Shown here: one piece after another, positions 25,146 through 37,752 of the stretch
How positions within the stretch are numbered: position 1 is the stretch's first letter
Layout: each line of letters begins with the position of its first letter
Assembly (NCBI GenBank): GCA_032622095.1
Contig: CP136062.1
Span: 138,276,351-138,340,350, forward strand
DNA: 64,000 nt
Direction of reading: 5' to 3'
Source of the DNA: Siphonodentalium dalli
Taxonomy: Eukaryota > Mollusca > Scaphopoda > Gadilida > Siphonodentaliidae
Made by a program: the position numbers and the translations under genes
Notes under the pieces: model-generated
The model's input: only the letters and a program-made list of their open reading frames with translations
Databases searched by the model: none
Told to the model about the DNA's origin: nothing

Positions 25146-26263
25146 TTATTTGCATTGATTGTAAACTAGATATGTTTATTTAAAGTTAAGTACTGGTTAA
25201 TTTCAAAGGGAGATGATTCATGAATAATGATAAGGAATGTGTTTTTCAGCAGAACAAAAATCATTACCACAACTGACAGATAACTGAGTTCAAATAGATA
25301 CTTTTCATAGGAACACTTTTTTTCTTCTTAAAAAGGTTCGCTTAAATTACAAATTGTACCTTTTCTCAGAAATCAAAGCAAAGCATCCACCAGTAAATTA
25401 ATATCACTTATCAAGGATACAACTGGTTTGAAAAAATACCAATGTTTATATATTTAGTTTTTGAAAAATGTCCATGGCTATCAATGACGAAACGAGTCAT
25501 ACAGTGAATTTCACGTATTACGAATCTCGAAAGGGGCAAATGTTCACACTGAAACAGTTACTCTTGAACTTTCACCTTATTATAAGTAAATGATTGAAAT
25601 TTGGGATTGGTGTGATACGTTTTGAGTTTCATATGTTTTACATCAGAACTATATTTTGACTATGAGAGTACAAAGCTACCTAATATCAATTGGCGAGTAA
25701 GTGTTAAAGGTGAAAAATTTATCACAAAAGGACCCGGGCATTCATCCTTATGAAAGCACTTCAATTATTCGATACAAGCCGAATTGCGGTCCGCTCTCAT
25801 TGTTAAACAACAGAAGCGTTACAACTTGAAAAAGTACGCCAATGGTCACACGGTATTGTTGGTCGTGGTGATCAATTGTGAAATATAAATAAGAAACACA
25901 CATTTGAGATATACCCGAAATATTTCATTCTTCATTCTTGTATAACAAAGACTCCCAGTGGTTGGAAAAAGGTACGAAGACAACGCGCAACTTGTTGAGA
26001 CAATTGTAAACGTGCGTCGCGGTTTCATCCAGTGATATATTCGTAATATCATTGTTGTTACTGTCAATATCTTGTATTTTGGTCTAATGAATGCTATTCC
26101 CGACACCGTGCATGTGCAGGTCATGCAATTCTGATACATACAAAGGAGTGGATAATCACGATACACATTGTGACATTCCTTATTTACTCCAAATAAAAAA
26201 TAGACCATGTGATTATGTACTTTTATATCTGAGTGGGAATCCATTTAGTACAGGTAGGGTTAA

Positions 26264-26551
26264 AGGCACGGGCGGCTTTTGTTATTATTTCCGTATCAGG
26301 AAAACAGTAACAAATAACGCTTTTTATGTTTACCATATCCGGATCTACAAAAGCCATGTTCTGTAACGTTTTTTGCTTTTGTTTACATAACATAGGAAAA
26401 AACATTTGACAATAACATAATGTTTATGCCATATTTCTGATTGGTATAAGAACAAGTTCTGTCTATATTTTACAATTCTTTCTGTTTATGGCGGTTTCTG
26501 ACGGAGGTGAATATTTTAACAGCATACCCACAGCCAACTCCGCCCGTATCT
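26264..26551 (+). mobile_element. TTAA MITE, family 2-variant, internally deleted (288 bp)
   Basis: TTAA lies at 26260-26263 and 26552-26555, and the ends AGGCACGGGCGG and CCGCCCGTATCT are inverted. The interior lacks about 190 bp found in 37821-38296. Confidence 0.75.
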
Positions 26552-26806
26552 TTAATGAACAATGTGTAAGTCATTTACGAATATGGTAAAATAAAAAGAT
26601 TTTTGACGGAAGGTTGAAAACAACTCACACATTTAAATGGCTTTGTGAAGTACAGTTGCCAACTCTTCTATCGCAGACTTTACGCCCAGATCCAGTGGCG
26701 AAGAGGTTGTCAATTGCTATAGACTTATCACTCAAATATATACACAATGCTAAATTTATCGGAAATATCTTCATAATGATATATTATAATCTAACTGTTG
26801 TGTTAA

Positions 26807-27265
26807 AGACACGGTTGGCCTTGGCGGTGGGTATCCTGTGAAAATATCTCCACCCGTCAAAAACCGCCACAAACAGAAAGAACATCAAAATGTAGATAGA
26901 CTTTGTCCGTATAAAAATAAGAAAAATCGTATAAACAGTATAAAGGCATAAAAAGTTACTTTTCTGGTGTTTGTTTATATTATGATGGTAAACATAAAGA
27001 GCGTTCTTTGTTGGTGAATACCTGATATGGAACTAATAAAGAGCGTTAATGCCATTTGTGTGTGATTAGCCTGTATCATTGTGCTGTCTTCTGTAAGACA
27101 ACCAGGCTTTTGCTTAGGTAAAATATAGTAGGTCTTTATGATAACATGCTGTTTACGCGATGGTCATGGTATATATGAACGGAACTGTATGCGTTTTAAT
27201 GTTTTTCTGTTTACGGTGTTTGGAACAAATATGAATATTTTCGACAATTAAGGCCACACGTGCCT
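26807..27265 (-). mobile_element. TTAA MITE, family 2, reverse copy
   Basis: TTAA lies at 26803-26806 and 27266-27269. The ends AGACACGGTTGGCC and GGCCACACGTGCCT are inverted. It matches the reverse complement of 43522-44014 with scattered differences. Confidence 0.82.
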
Positions 27266-27580
27266 TTAAATTACGCCCAGAATATGCCGTGTAATTAGGA
27301 GTAACCTCACATTTGATATGTATGTTTACTGTCGCAATTGTGATATTTGATTACATCTAATTGTGGTTTTATGTGGGCTGGTCACTAACGCGTAACTCGT
27401 GTCATATAAAGCCTTATAGATATATATTGACGTTCTCATACTAAAACTAGCATCTCGCTATCCCAATATCTTAGCTGGTTTTAGTACGAGCAGACTTGGA
27501 CTAACAATAACCGTGAGAAACACATCTTAATATGAGCATCTCATTCATTTTTGTCATTGACACTGTCATGTGCTGCTCAA

Positions 27581-28449
27581 AGGCACAGGTGGTGTTCATT
27601 GCAAAAATATTCATATTTCAAATCGCCATCAACAGAAGGAATATTAAAATATGATCCGCCTCCAGTAAGAAACCGCGTTGTTGATTGGTCAGAGAGCCGC
27701 GCAACATATCCTATGTTTACGTCTCCAGCCGTCAGGGAAACCAAGACAACTGTTTCATCGTCTCTCACTGGCCTGTTTTTTTCATGACGTCATTTACGTT
27801 GAACAACGTTATGGCGAGAGCGATCAGAGAATTTGACATTTTCTGGTGATCATTCTTCGGAATAAATGTCAAATTTATAAGATAAAGAATTACCAGGACT
27901 GTCGGCAGAACATATACGTTATTGTGGTGGATTGACGGTAACATGGTGTGATATTGACGGGTTGGAGCGTATGTTCAACCTCGTCGCTTCGCGACTCGGT
28001 TGAACATAAACTCCAAGCCGTCAATGTCACACCATGCTACCGTCAATCCACCACAATAACTTGTAATATATAGTTTTGTTCATATGCCAAACATAATCAG
28101 CGCGTAAATAATATATTGTCGTCAAGACGTACGATGGCATACGTAAACAAGAACCTGCTCGTGTTACAGAAGTTTTGCTTCCGTTTACATAATACAGCGC
28201 AATTCTATTGGTTAATCACACACAAATGATATATCCGGATCTAAACAAAAGCCAGGTTCTGCAACGTTTTTTTGCTTTTGTTTACATAACAAAGGAAAAA
28301 CATTTGACAATAACACACTGTTTATGCTATATTTATGATGTGTATAAGAACAAAGTATGTCTATATTTTACTAATCTTTCTGTTTATGGCGGTTTTTGAC
28401 GAAACTGAATATTTTAACAGCATACCCACCGCAAACGCCGCCCGTATCT
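27581..28449 (+). mobile_element. TTAA MITE, family 2-variant, with about 415-bp insertion
   Basis: The right end abuts TTAA at 28450-28453; the left flank is TCAA (27577-27580), one change from TTAA. Compared with 37821-38296 it has an extra segment at about 27653-28067 that contains a hairpin at 27919-28059. It ends 105 bp upstream of the last FGF exon. Confidence 0.75.
27919..28059. repeat. 141-bp hairpin inside a MITE insertion
   Basis: The left arm TTATTGTGGTGGATTGACGG and right arm CCGTCAATCCACCACAATAA pair over about 62 bp with a few mismatches around the loop at about 27981-27997, which itself contains CGCTTCGCG. Confidence 0.85.
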
Positions 28450-28554
28450 TTAAATCGCGTTTTCTAATAAAATAATGAATCAATTAAAATGTAGATTGTG
28501 TTTGTGACTCACTCAGCGTAACATATGTCATAACGCAATACATTAATATTACAG

Positions 28555-28905
28555 AATCATGGTGAACCCGAGCGATGCTTATTCAAAGAGACGAGCCCAA
28601 ACAACGAGTCTACCCAGTTCAGCTACCAATCTGAGATGAATTCGCACTTCAAATTGGGATTTCGCAAAAATGGAAAGCCGCTGAGACAGAAGTCAAGGAT
28701 GAAACGGCGGCTAAAAGACTGCTTTCGATTCACAAAATTTATGGCGGATCCTGTGGATAGTAGCTCATGGAACGTAACGGGAAATTTATGGGACCTTTGG
28801 ACTAAAAAGGGTTGGCACCCCGCCCTGAATCGTACACACAAAAACCCGGAACACAGAAAACGAAAGGAACGGGCTTTGTCGTTTATAAAAATAGTGAATC
28901 GGTGA
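28555..28905 (+). CDS. Fgf: FGF gene, last coding exon with C-terminal core and basic tail
   Basis: The exon starts after ATTACAG and runs 116 codons to TGA at 28903-28905. It opens NHGEPERCLFKETSPNNEST, which carries the conserved C-x-F-x-E of FGFs, then HFKLGFRKNGKPLRQKSRMK, matching the W-[YF]-[VLM]-[AG]-[FL]-x-[RK]-x-G-[RK]-P strand of the FGF8 group and the basic heparan-sulphate-binding loop after it. The canonical tryptophan is replaced by His. The NES, NVT and NRT triplets are possible N-glycosylation sites. The tail beyond the core is about 60 residues and rich in Lys/Arg. A TTAA MITE carrying an extra hairpin ends 105 bp before the acceptor. No convincing poly(A) signal is near the stop; an AATAAA at 30147-30152 is a weak candidate. 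The antisense open frame over the same bases is a shadow. Confidence 0.92.
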   Translation, partial: NHGEPERCLFKETSPNNESTQFSYQSEMNSHFKLGFRKNGKPLRQKSRMKRRLKDCFRFTKFMADPVDSSSWNVTGNLWDLWTKKGWHPALNRTHKNPEHRKRKERALSFIKIVNR

Positions 28906-31010
28906 CAAAATCTGAATGTAGTCATAAATCAATCTGAGTTCAGAGTCACACAAACCGTGCGTCGCTAACCAGTAGAGTGTGGTCCTCTCAAGTTCATCGA
29001 GTCATTACTGGATAACTAGCGAACTCTCGATGTGATCATGAGTTCCGCACATGCTCACAAGTGATTTCTCCTTAAATTCATTGGTGGGAACTGCAGCCAT
29101 GTGATAGATTAAGGTTCTGTCTTGAGACACGAGAGGGCCCGACCACCCGACCGTGTTTCGAATGGTTTCCCGGTGCTAGTCGACAACGTTCGCAGCAGTG
29201 GTATAACTAGCGACAAGGGAATAACCTTTGATGTGAAATATATTTCATTGAACCATAGAGGCAGACACGCACGTTGCATTACTGCGGCGTTGTCAAATCG
29301 CCTCTACAGCATTGTGTCGTGCAGGCTTTAACCACCAGCTGCTTCAAGCATTCTAGGAGAATCTCACGTGTTAGGCGTTTCTGCGGACTGAACCTCGACT
29401 TGGGTCATGCACGCGCCATGGATCGCGTTACCAAGCAACGTTATGGAATTGTCGTGAGAATGTGTTACGGTGGCGCCGGACGATTATAAATGAGCGGACA
29501 TTGTGGATGATGTGTTTTCTACCGATTACATTGGTAAAATATTTCAGTTTATATTTTATCTTATGGCCAGTAAATTGTGTTACTACGTGTAAAGGTATAG
29601 CTCCGCTACGTTCTATGGTTGGATGGCGATTATTTCATTTGAACGGTGACGTCAGTTATGTATGGACCTACTGCACGAGTCCAAGGTTTCGGTGCTACCC
29701 ATGTGACTACCGTTCCAGTGTGGTAATTGCTATCTATTTCCAACATAGGGATGTGGTTCTATATTTATTACATACAGAAACATTTAATGTATCAAAACAC
29801 AGTGATATTAATCCGAGCTCTTACTATCGATATCGATATCCAATGTTTAAAGATGCACTATCTCTTCCCGGAACAAACAACTTCCAACAACAACAACAAC
29901 ACAAACACAATTTCCACGAAAATCTTTTCAACGCATATATGCATTATTATTAAAACAACTTAAGACAAACACCTGGTGTTACCCATATGATATTTCACTT
30001 TAAATAATTGTTTGTTTTATGAAAAATCAATACAAAATATTATAGTATCGGACTTGGCACTGAAAGGGTTAATTAAATACAGTTCAGTGAAGAGGTATAA
30101 CGTCTTTAAACAGTTCCAAAGTTTCGGTTATAGCTCTCAGACCAATAATAAATTACGTCGAATGTCTCCAAGGGGAATAGGAATCGCCTGTCTTTCGGTA
30201 TAAATAATCCCATGGGCTAGAATGAGAGTATTCATCAAACATTCAGCAACAGGTGTGTAGTAAAACCAACCATTTAAATCCCACGGTCACAGTTGCCCGA
30301 TCAGGTTGGCTAGGTAATATTCTATTCTACATGCAACCAAGTGAACGATGTGAAATTTGAGAAAAATTATAAGCAAATCAAAGCAAACTATAATAATCAT
30401 AAGACTAGATTTCACAACTTATTAAGCTTTCATGACAATGCGCCCATTTGAATATATTTGCAATATTCGTGAGACAATTATTTTGCAATAGTTATCAACC
30501 TGGCACTACACGACTCCTCTACCATATTAATTAGTGGGAACACCTTACATTTGATAAGCGAAAAGGCGTCTGCAGAAAGTGTTCAATTAGTTTACAGTGC
30601 TCGTATATATGCGAACATACACCGCGAACATACCGCGAACATACATTCTTTTCGTCATGAATTGTAAAACAAAATATGACTAGTGTCACGAAAAATGAAA
30701 AATAATGTTATAATTAAGGATGAATTTCCAGTGTTTAGATTTTATTTGCTGATATTTCTTTGATTGACAACTGTGGAAAGTACCATTGGCGCCCATTGTA
30801 CGGAGATTGTGTGCATACATTCTGACAATTTATCGAGTGATTAGTGATATATCTTAAACGATATCAGAAGTAGTTCGATCATACAAAATTGCATTTTATG
30901 TTCGATATACATGTACATACCTGAATGATATAAGACACCAACAATCAGATGCAAATTATCGTATAAGTTGCTTGCTTATCGTAAACACTCAGTGAAACCA
31001 CCAACTGGAC
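28906..31010. other. Region downstream of the FGF stop codon
   Basis: Part of this should be the FGF 3' UTR. I cannot place its end: the first AATAAA noted is at 30147-30152, over 1.2 kb from the stop. An open frame at 29462-29953 ends in a CAA-repeat tract and has no recognised domain. Nothing else is supported. Confidence 0.4.
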
Positions 31011-31014
31011 AAAA

Positions 31015-31169
31015 CATGTAATCCGGTATGACGATTCATTCATAGCATGTACTCCGGTGTGAGGATTCATTCATAACATGTAATCCGGTATGACGAACCA
31101 TTCATAGCATGTAATCCGGTATGAGGATTCATTCATAACATGTAATCCGGTATGACGAGTCATTCATAA
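31015..31169. repeat. 31-bp minisatellite, 5 copies
   Basis: Copies begin at 31015, 31046, 31077, 31108 and 31139, exactly 31 bp apart, with unit core CATGTAATCCGGTATGACGA. Alternate units differ at ACGA/AGGA, hinting at a higher-order 62-bp unit. Confidence 0.92.
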
Positions 31170-32071
31170 CTGGGTAGATAGCACTGAAAGAACGTGTCGA
31201 CTCAGCGATGAAGGCGTGATTTAGATTATATGTTACGTCACGTGACCCTTTCCATGATAGTAACACGTGCATGATTGGTAACAACACTTTGGAAGTATGG
31301 CACTCATTATTCGCAACATATACCTCAAAATTCTCGCTCATGCTATATGAAAATTCATCCCATTCTGTCATTACAATCACTGATGTACAATTTTTCATTC
31401 TATCATCACCCACGAACTCTTCCTTTGCTGTTGTAAATGACGTCACAGAGCAGTGAGCCATGTATTTGTTGACGATCTATTCCTAGCTATTGGCACAGAT
31501 TATTGCTATTTTTCGTCTGAAAAATGGCGGATAATCAAATAATGTGATTTCTGAGCATTCAATTACCCCCGCCGTAAAATATTACTCAAGTTGTGAAATG
31601 GGACTCATGGTTCACCGAGTTGGACTCTCTTTCCGAACAATAATTGCAACACCAACTCGTCACGTTTGTATCATAACCATTGACAAACTCGTCATAGAAT
31701 AAGGCAGGGAACGTATATTTACGTCATAATTTGCTTGAAAATGGCGATAATATGTCACGTTGGCAATTTCAACATTCGTTTTTTTCCTATATTTTCCAAA
31801 TATAGGCAGAAGTTGTGACCGAAGCAACTTGAACACTTATATTTTCTCAACTTTCGTATTTAAATGAGGACGGGATTCACAATGAGCTAGCAAAAAGCTC
31901 ATTGGCTATCCTGTTTGAATTGAGTTATTTATATAGGTGAACATAATGATGAATACTTATTTCAATGTGAGACACCCTACCGCCATTTACGAACAAATTA
32001 TGACGTAGGTCCCCGGCCTTGTAGAAGATGCGCATAGATCCAAGTCTGAGTTTAGTGTGCCTGTCATTTGC

Positions 32072-32912
32072 AGAATGAGGTCCACAGAGGATGAATTTAG
32101 TGACGCTATCCCTCATAGCGTGCTAGCATCACCAAATTCACCCTCTGGGGACCTAATTCTGCATGGCCTCATCTGCTATGAGAGACATAGACTCAGATTG
32201 AAGTTCCCCAATGATGAATATTGTGATGTACACCCATTGGTAACCTCGATTATGCAATGTGTCGTCTGCCAATTTGGAGATGTAGAGAAACTAAACTAAA
32301 AAAGAAATATAATCTATGTGAAGAAGTTTCTATATAAATTTGATAAGCAGAATGAGGTCCCCAGAGGGCGAATTTGGTGATGCTAGTCCACTATGTGGGA
32401 AATCTTCACTAAATGCACCCTCTGCAAATGACAGGCACACTAAACTCATGCGTGCACAGATCACATCCGTGTAATGTTGCTTTTTCAAGATAGCAGCCCA
32501 CAAAATATGGTGTTGGACATTTGCAGAGTAAGGTACCAAGAGGGTGAATTTTGAGACGATACCAAACGTCACCAAATTCATCCTCTGTGGGCCTCATTTG
32601 CTACGGGAGACCTAGACACAGATATAAGTTCCCAAATGGAGCAGATGGTGATGTGCACATATTGGGCACATCTGTTATGCATTGTGTCGTATGCCAATTT
32701 GGGGATATAGAGAAAATTAACTAAAAAAAAGAAAAAGAAACTGAACTAAAGATATTAAAAACTTCTTTATTTGATAATAAATATACTTTCCTGAGAAGAT
32801 GAGGCCTGAACAGAATGAGGTCCACAGATGGTGAATTTAGTGATTCTAGCCCGTTGAGCGGGGTTGAGTCACTAAATTCACCCTCTGGGGAGCTCATTCT
32901 GCAAATGACCGG
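32072..32912. repeat. Cluster of fold-back repeats (GAATGAGGTCC family)
   Basis: Four members lie at about 32072-32160, 32346-32445, 32530-32602 and 32811-32912. Each has arms of the type AGAATGAGGTCC(A/C)CAGAG and its inverse CTCTGGGGACCTCATTCT around a short GC-rich centre. Confidence 0.7.
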
Positions 32913-33012
32913 CACCATATTCTGAGGCATGCAAGGCAGATACAATTGCTGCCCCGCTCTCCTTTTGTGCGGGTTCTATGTCTTCTTATATATGAAATGG
33001 AGATTTAGGATT

Positions 33013-36000
33013 GATTTCAGTCGGTATTGTTTTCGTCAAATTGACTAGTCGACACCCTGCGTCCACTTCAAATCATGAACGAATTCGCAATATTTCTGAA
33101 GAATATTTCACAAATGAACTGTTCACACTCTAATCATGTTATGTATGTCAATCATTTAGATCTGTGCTTGAATTTAACCATGTGCATGTTTGTATGTATA
33201 TATGTGTGTGAGTGATCGTTACACAAGACGAATTCTATTTAATTTGGAATCAAAGTTAGTTATGCACTTACCATACACGGATGTTCCTAATGATAATTCG
33301 GCCAGTGAACATATATTGTTCCAGTACAATGTCTGTTTTCTAACCAGAACCAGTGTCTGGCTCTCCAGTGACACCCATGTGTGCAAAAACCCGAGTGCAA
33401 TATTGTTTATCGATACATGTGTATGCTCAAACAGCTTGGAATTCTTATAACGTGCACGACAGGGGAGGTGTTAAGCCATTTGGGTCAAGTGGTCCACACG
33501 AAAAGTGTGGAAACAGGTATGAATAAGCCGACTAATAAACAAATAAAGATGCCCTGTTCCATACTGACACAATATTCAGAATTCACAATCTGAAGCCAAT
33601 TTTCAACTAACCCGGCAAAAGAAATAGAGGATCTCACATGAGTTTCTATTTTATACGGAATTTATCAACCGAGTTCACTAAATTCGATTTGAGCCGATGT
33701 TTACCGAGGCTCAAATAGAATTTAGAGGACGAGGTTGATAAATTACGTATAAAATAGGACGAGTGTGAGATACCTTTTATCACATGATCAGATAAACCCG
33801 AAGCAACGCGAAATATTCATCGAAAACAACAATCATAAACTACAGCGATCGCAAGTTATTTGAAGAACGCCGTGACGTCATCGCACGCGCTGATATTAAA
33901 CGTGTCTATTACCGATAATTATGAAACTGCTTTTATGGCCAAATTATGTGATAAAATGGATTATTACTTGCAATCACCATCATTCGTATCAGACAGGCAC
34001 GCGGAAGTGAATAAAAAACATCCATTTGTCGAAAACAAGTTCACAAGTTCATAAGTTCACAAGTTCATAATATTGATAAACTAAAGCATTGATTGTCTTT
34101 ATCCGAGACGACCAAAACGTGTTAAAACTACTTCTTTTCAGCAAGAACTCTTAGTAATGGGCTGATGCATAATTCGTTCTTTCTTTTTTGCATAAAAACT
34201 TAGAAATAGGGTAGTTTATGATGTCAAATCGGATGGGGCATCTTTAACCGAGATAGAGATAATAACATATGGAAAGAGACACTACCGTTGTTTCCATTCT
34301 GAACATGTGATAATCTTTCGCGCTAAATCATATATCCTGGCTATCTTGTGGATAGTCTCCAATCATTACCTGACCAGAAATGGTGCATTTCGGTAACTAT
34401 ATCTATGTAACTATCCCGTGTTCGCTGATAGTATACGTCCCAACTAAGAGTCGTGGTACGCTAGGGTATCTCTGAGTGTTAGACCAACTGCTCTTGTGGT
34501 GTTGTAAATACAACTGTAAAATATTGTTATATAAGCCAAAGATATATTTATTTATGAAGAAATGGAATGCACATCATTGTGTCACATCGGTGATAATCCG
34601 AAGCAACTAGAAACGATATATTGAACACGGTGTCGACAAAAGTAATGTTTCGCAAACACGCAAATGACATACACGGTTTCAAAGGCCAAACAAAATCATA
34701 AAATGAAGTTGCGTCATGTGTATACAGGGAAAATTGGCTTTTCCGACAGAAATTTCATTCACAAGAATATTTTATAGATGATGAGCTGAGCAAGAATGAA
34801 AATATCGCCGCTCGAAATGTTGATTTAGTTGTAATATGAAAACTTGTTTCCAATACAATCTGATTATACGCGCTGTATGACACATCACAGCTTCTGTGTC
34901 GAGCCCATGTACCACTGTAGGTAAACGTGCATTATATACTGTCGCACCTGTGTTCATGTCCTACTATTATTTTAATCAATTGATTCATGTCCTGTATCTT
35001 CTCATTAAATAGCATTGGATGTCAAATTTTGAACATGACCAGTAATACACATTTAACTTGGAGACACAACACGCCCTTTGCTGTGCTTTAAATCACTTGT
35101 CGCGCATTGCTTTGAATGTGCTCATGTTTCTAAGAGAATGTGAGCCCAAACATAGCGTATAATTGTATTGCGCCTATAACTGCCATGATTAGAAGTAATA
35201 AGAAGAAAACAATTAATATAGCAAACAAATTATTTCATGAAATCACCACTGGATTCTCACAACGGCAAATCCATCCACGAAATCAGAGTTTCATGTTTTG
35301 TATTGGATGTTTGCATTCCCTTATATTCTATATGCTAAAACTAAAAGTCATGTTCCATCCACGTTCTATTATTTGTCTCATTGAAAAATAACCACCAGCT
35401 TCTTCGATTTCATGCTTGGAATGTTTAAGAAGTAACGCAAACTCGTCCCAATCGGATTCACTGTGAGCCTCCTCTCACATAAATTGGAATCCAGTGCTCG
35501 AAGTTTCGTGCACGATTAGCTAATTTATCCACTGACTGGACGTTGTGGTATGTTGTGTTCAGGCCGCATTGTCACCATAAATTCGTCAACACCATGACTA
35601 TACTATAAATTCGCTGTGAATCATCATCACCCACAACTTGTATAACACCCAGATATATAAGGCTTGTTCTTCAGCCTGGTGTATGAGTGAACTGTGTTTA
35701 CCACAGACCACGTTATAAAATTATAAGTTATGTACTAGCAAGTGAACGTGTTACTGTGATACTCCTTTTAGTGAGTAGTCAGATTTTTTACGTTTTACAA
35801 GTTTTATACATCTGGGTGTTTTTCGGTTCGCATCGATATAGTGCTATCACGTAATCACCAACCTAAGATTGATCTGAAGTTTTGTTCAGAGAACCAGTTA
35901 CGCAAATGTAGATTATCATACTGATTTATATTCGACGAGCGATGCCTTCGTCTTCATGTTTACCCATCGAGATTGTATATTGTGTCATTGATCATTGTAA

Positions 36001-36200
36001 AACTCACATGCACAATCTGCTGATCGAAGTGTTCATATTGCTTGTCAAAGGAAACAGTTAATGTTATTGATATTTCCTATGTTTTGTATAGTTGTGTAGC
36101 GATCAATACTACGTAAATGAATAAAAATGAAATATGAATACATACAGTTTTTGAGTCATAATGAAAGCCAGCCACTAGGGTCCATCATTATCTACCAGAG
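33013..36200. other. Intergenic stretch without a supported gene
   Basis: Apart from the hairpin at 33628-33774 and a short AAGTTCACAAGTTCATAA repeat near 34040, I recognise no gene, RNA or complete transposon here. Confidence 0.5.
33628..33774. repeat. Fold-back repeat, about 147 bp
   Basis: The arms GGATCTCACATGAGTTTCTA and its approximate inverse TAGGACGAGTGTGAGATACC pair over about 66 bp with scattered mismatches. The loop is near 33696-33707. Confidence 0.75.
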
Positions 36201-36214
36201 CGCACCAGTCAAAC

Positions 36215-36715
36215 TTCCTTTCTGACTCTGTCACCGACTGGGTACTAGTCTGTGGTTTCTATGTTTAGCGCGGGGTTTTCCAGCAAAAATCGATCGCCCG
36301 AAAGTCAAATTTCCTATGTTCTTTGAGAACAATTCCCGCTAAAAACTTAATGACAGAATAGAGGATCATAGCGGTAGATTGGTGACGCTTTTATCAAGCT
36401 ACTCGTTAAAATTGCAGCGTGTTGTCGCCCATGTGCGTGAATACGTTTGTGTTGATAAAATAATCAGAGAACCAAATCATACCGTTTCGAAATATAGTTC
36501 TTTGCTTCTAGTGGGACTTTCCAAACTTAAGGTACGAAATTACACAAATTTAATCGACAGTTTGTGTGTTTAACAAGGGCAGCATGTTGCTTTGCTCGCT
36601 TAGTATATTTCTTAATATCTCGGAAGTCCACGAAATGTGGGTAAAATGTCGCCGATAGCAGCGGTCTTACCGAGTCATCAAGGGATGTAAACCCTGCATG
36701 GAGTTTGATGGTCCA
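36215..36715. repeat. Dispersed repeat shared with 24620-25145
   Basis: Second diverged copy of the repeat in FGF intron 3, in the same orientation. No coding capacity. Confidence 0.6.
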
Positions 36716-37062
36716 TGTCATAAAAATTTACTAACTCATTGGGACATCAACTAGCCGGAGACAGGCAATTAGGGAAATAAATTTAGCTTGTTGTGTGACC
36801 TTGTGCAATTGGGAACTTGGATAACTAAGACTTTGAGCTGGCTGCTACTTTGGTAAACTGGGATCTTAAAGACATGTTATAAGCTTATTTCACAACTTCA
36901 AACATATATTTTACGACTCAGCTACTGCGACAATTTGAAGAGAATGTATCAGTAAACTATTAGTATCGAAAATGCAACATCAATGGTTGGTCCCTTCCGT
37001 AACACGACATCCGAACTACGCAAAATGTAAACCAATACTAGTCCTTTATTCCTCCCGAACCA

Positions 37063-37586
37063 GGGTGGGGGGTCGGAAAAAAATTTCAGGCACGTATGGC
37101 ATTTTTTCCCTTTCGATCATTTTTTTGTACCCACCCACCCCCACCGCCAAATTATTTTCCGTTTTCGGCAGTTTTTTCCGACCATTTTTTAACACTAAAA
37201 CAGAGATTTGCGGGGGGGAAATTCACTGTAAACAGCTGTATATGAATTTCTGTGCATACTATTTATCATGGATGTTAACATGGACATGTAAATAGGAATG
37301 AGTCATTTTGAGGTCATTCGGCCAAAAAAACATGGCTGCCAGCGGCCATCTTGGATTTCAAAATTTGCAACAAAATACAACACGATAACTGCCTGCAGTC
37401 AGTTTACAGTTAGAATTACATTATTTCTCTCATTCAACGTGGTTTTGAAGCCCAACTCATTGCCAAAACACTAAAAAACAAGCAGGATTTTTTTTTTTAG
37501 TTGCGGAAAATATTGCTTGTTGGTGGCTTTGACCACCCACCCACCCCGGCATACGTGCCGGATTTTTTTTTTCACCCCCCCCCCTG
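37063..37586. mobile_element. Inverted-repeat element with G/C-tract ends (short member)
   Basis: The left end GGTGGGGGGTCGG then GGCACGTATGGC is mirrored by the right end GGCATACGTGCC then a C run at 37577-37585. It has the same architecture as 20312-21830. Confidence 0.5.
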
Positions 37587-37752
37587 CCCGAACGAGAAAG
37601 ATTTCGCCAAGGAAATCCTCTATTCGATTTATATGACAGAATGATGTTCTGTGCTGGCAATTATATACATATACTGACAAACAGAAATTACAGCAATGAT
37701 AATTGATTGCGGTAATATATAGCTATATGTTTTCCCCGTATTGAAACTTTTA

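Larger units (their letters stand above)
18646..28554 (+). other. FGF intron 3 (9909 bp)
   Basis: GTGAGT donor and ATTACAG acceptor. Contents are a LINE remnant on the - strand (19835-20077), a G/C-tract inverted-repeat element (20312-21830), MITEs at 23480-23847, 23884-24252, 26264-26551, 26807-27265 and 27581-28449, a fold-back repeat (24344-24462) and a dispersed repeat (24620-25145, related to 36215-36715). The stretches 21835-23475 and 25150-26250 show nothing recognisable. Confidence 0.75.

Noticed and set aside
28623-28925. Antisense open frame over FGF exon 4
   Set aside because: Shadow of the coding exon; the + strand reading has FGF motifs and proper splice context.
29462-29953. 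163-codon open frame downstream of FGF
   Set aside because: No recognised domain, it ends in a CAA repeat, and it sits where the FGF 3' UTR or intergenic DNA is expected.
31015-31169. Possible CRISPR-like array
   Set aside because: The 31-bp units are contiguous with no unique spacers and the genome is eukaryotic.
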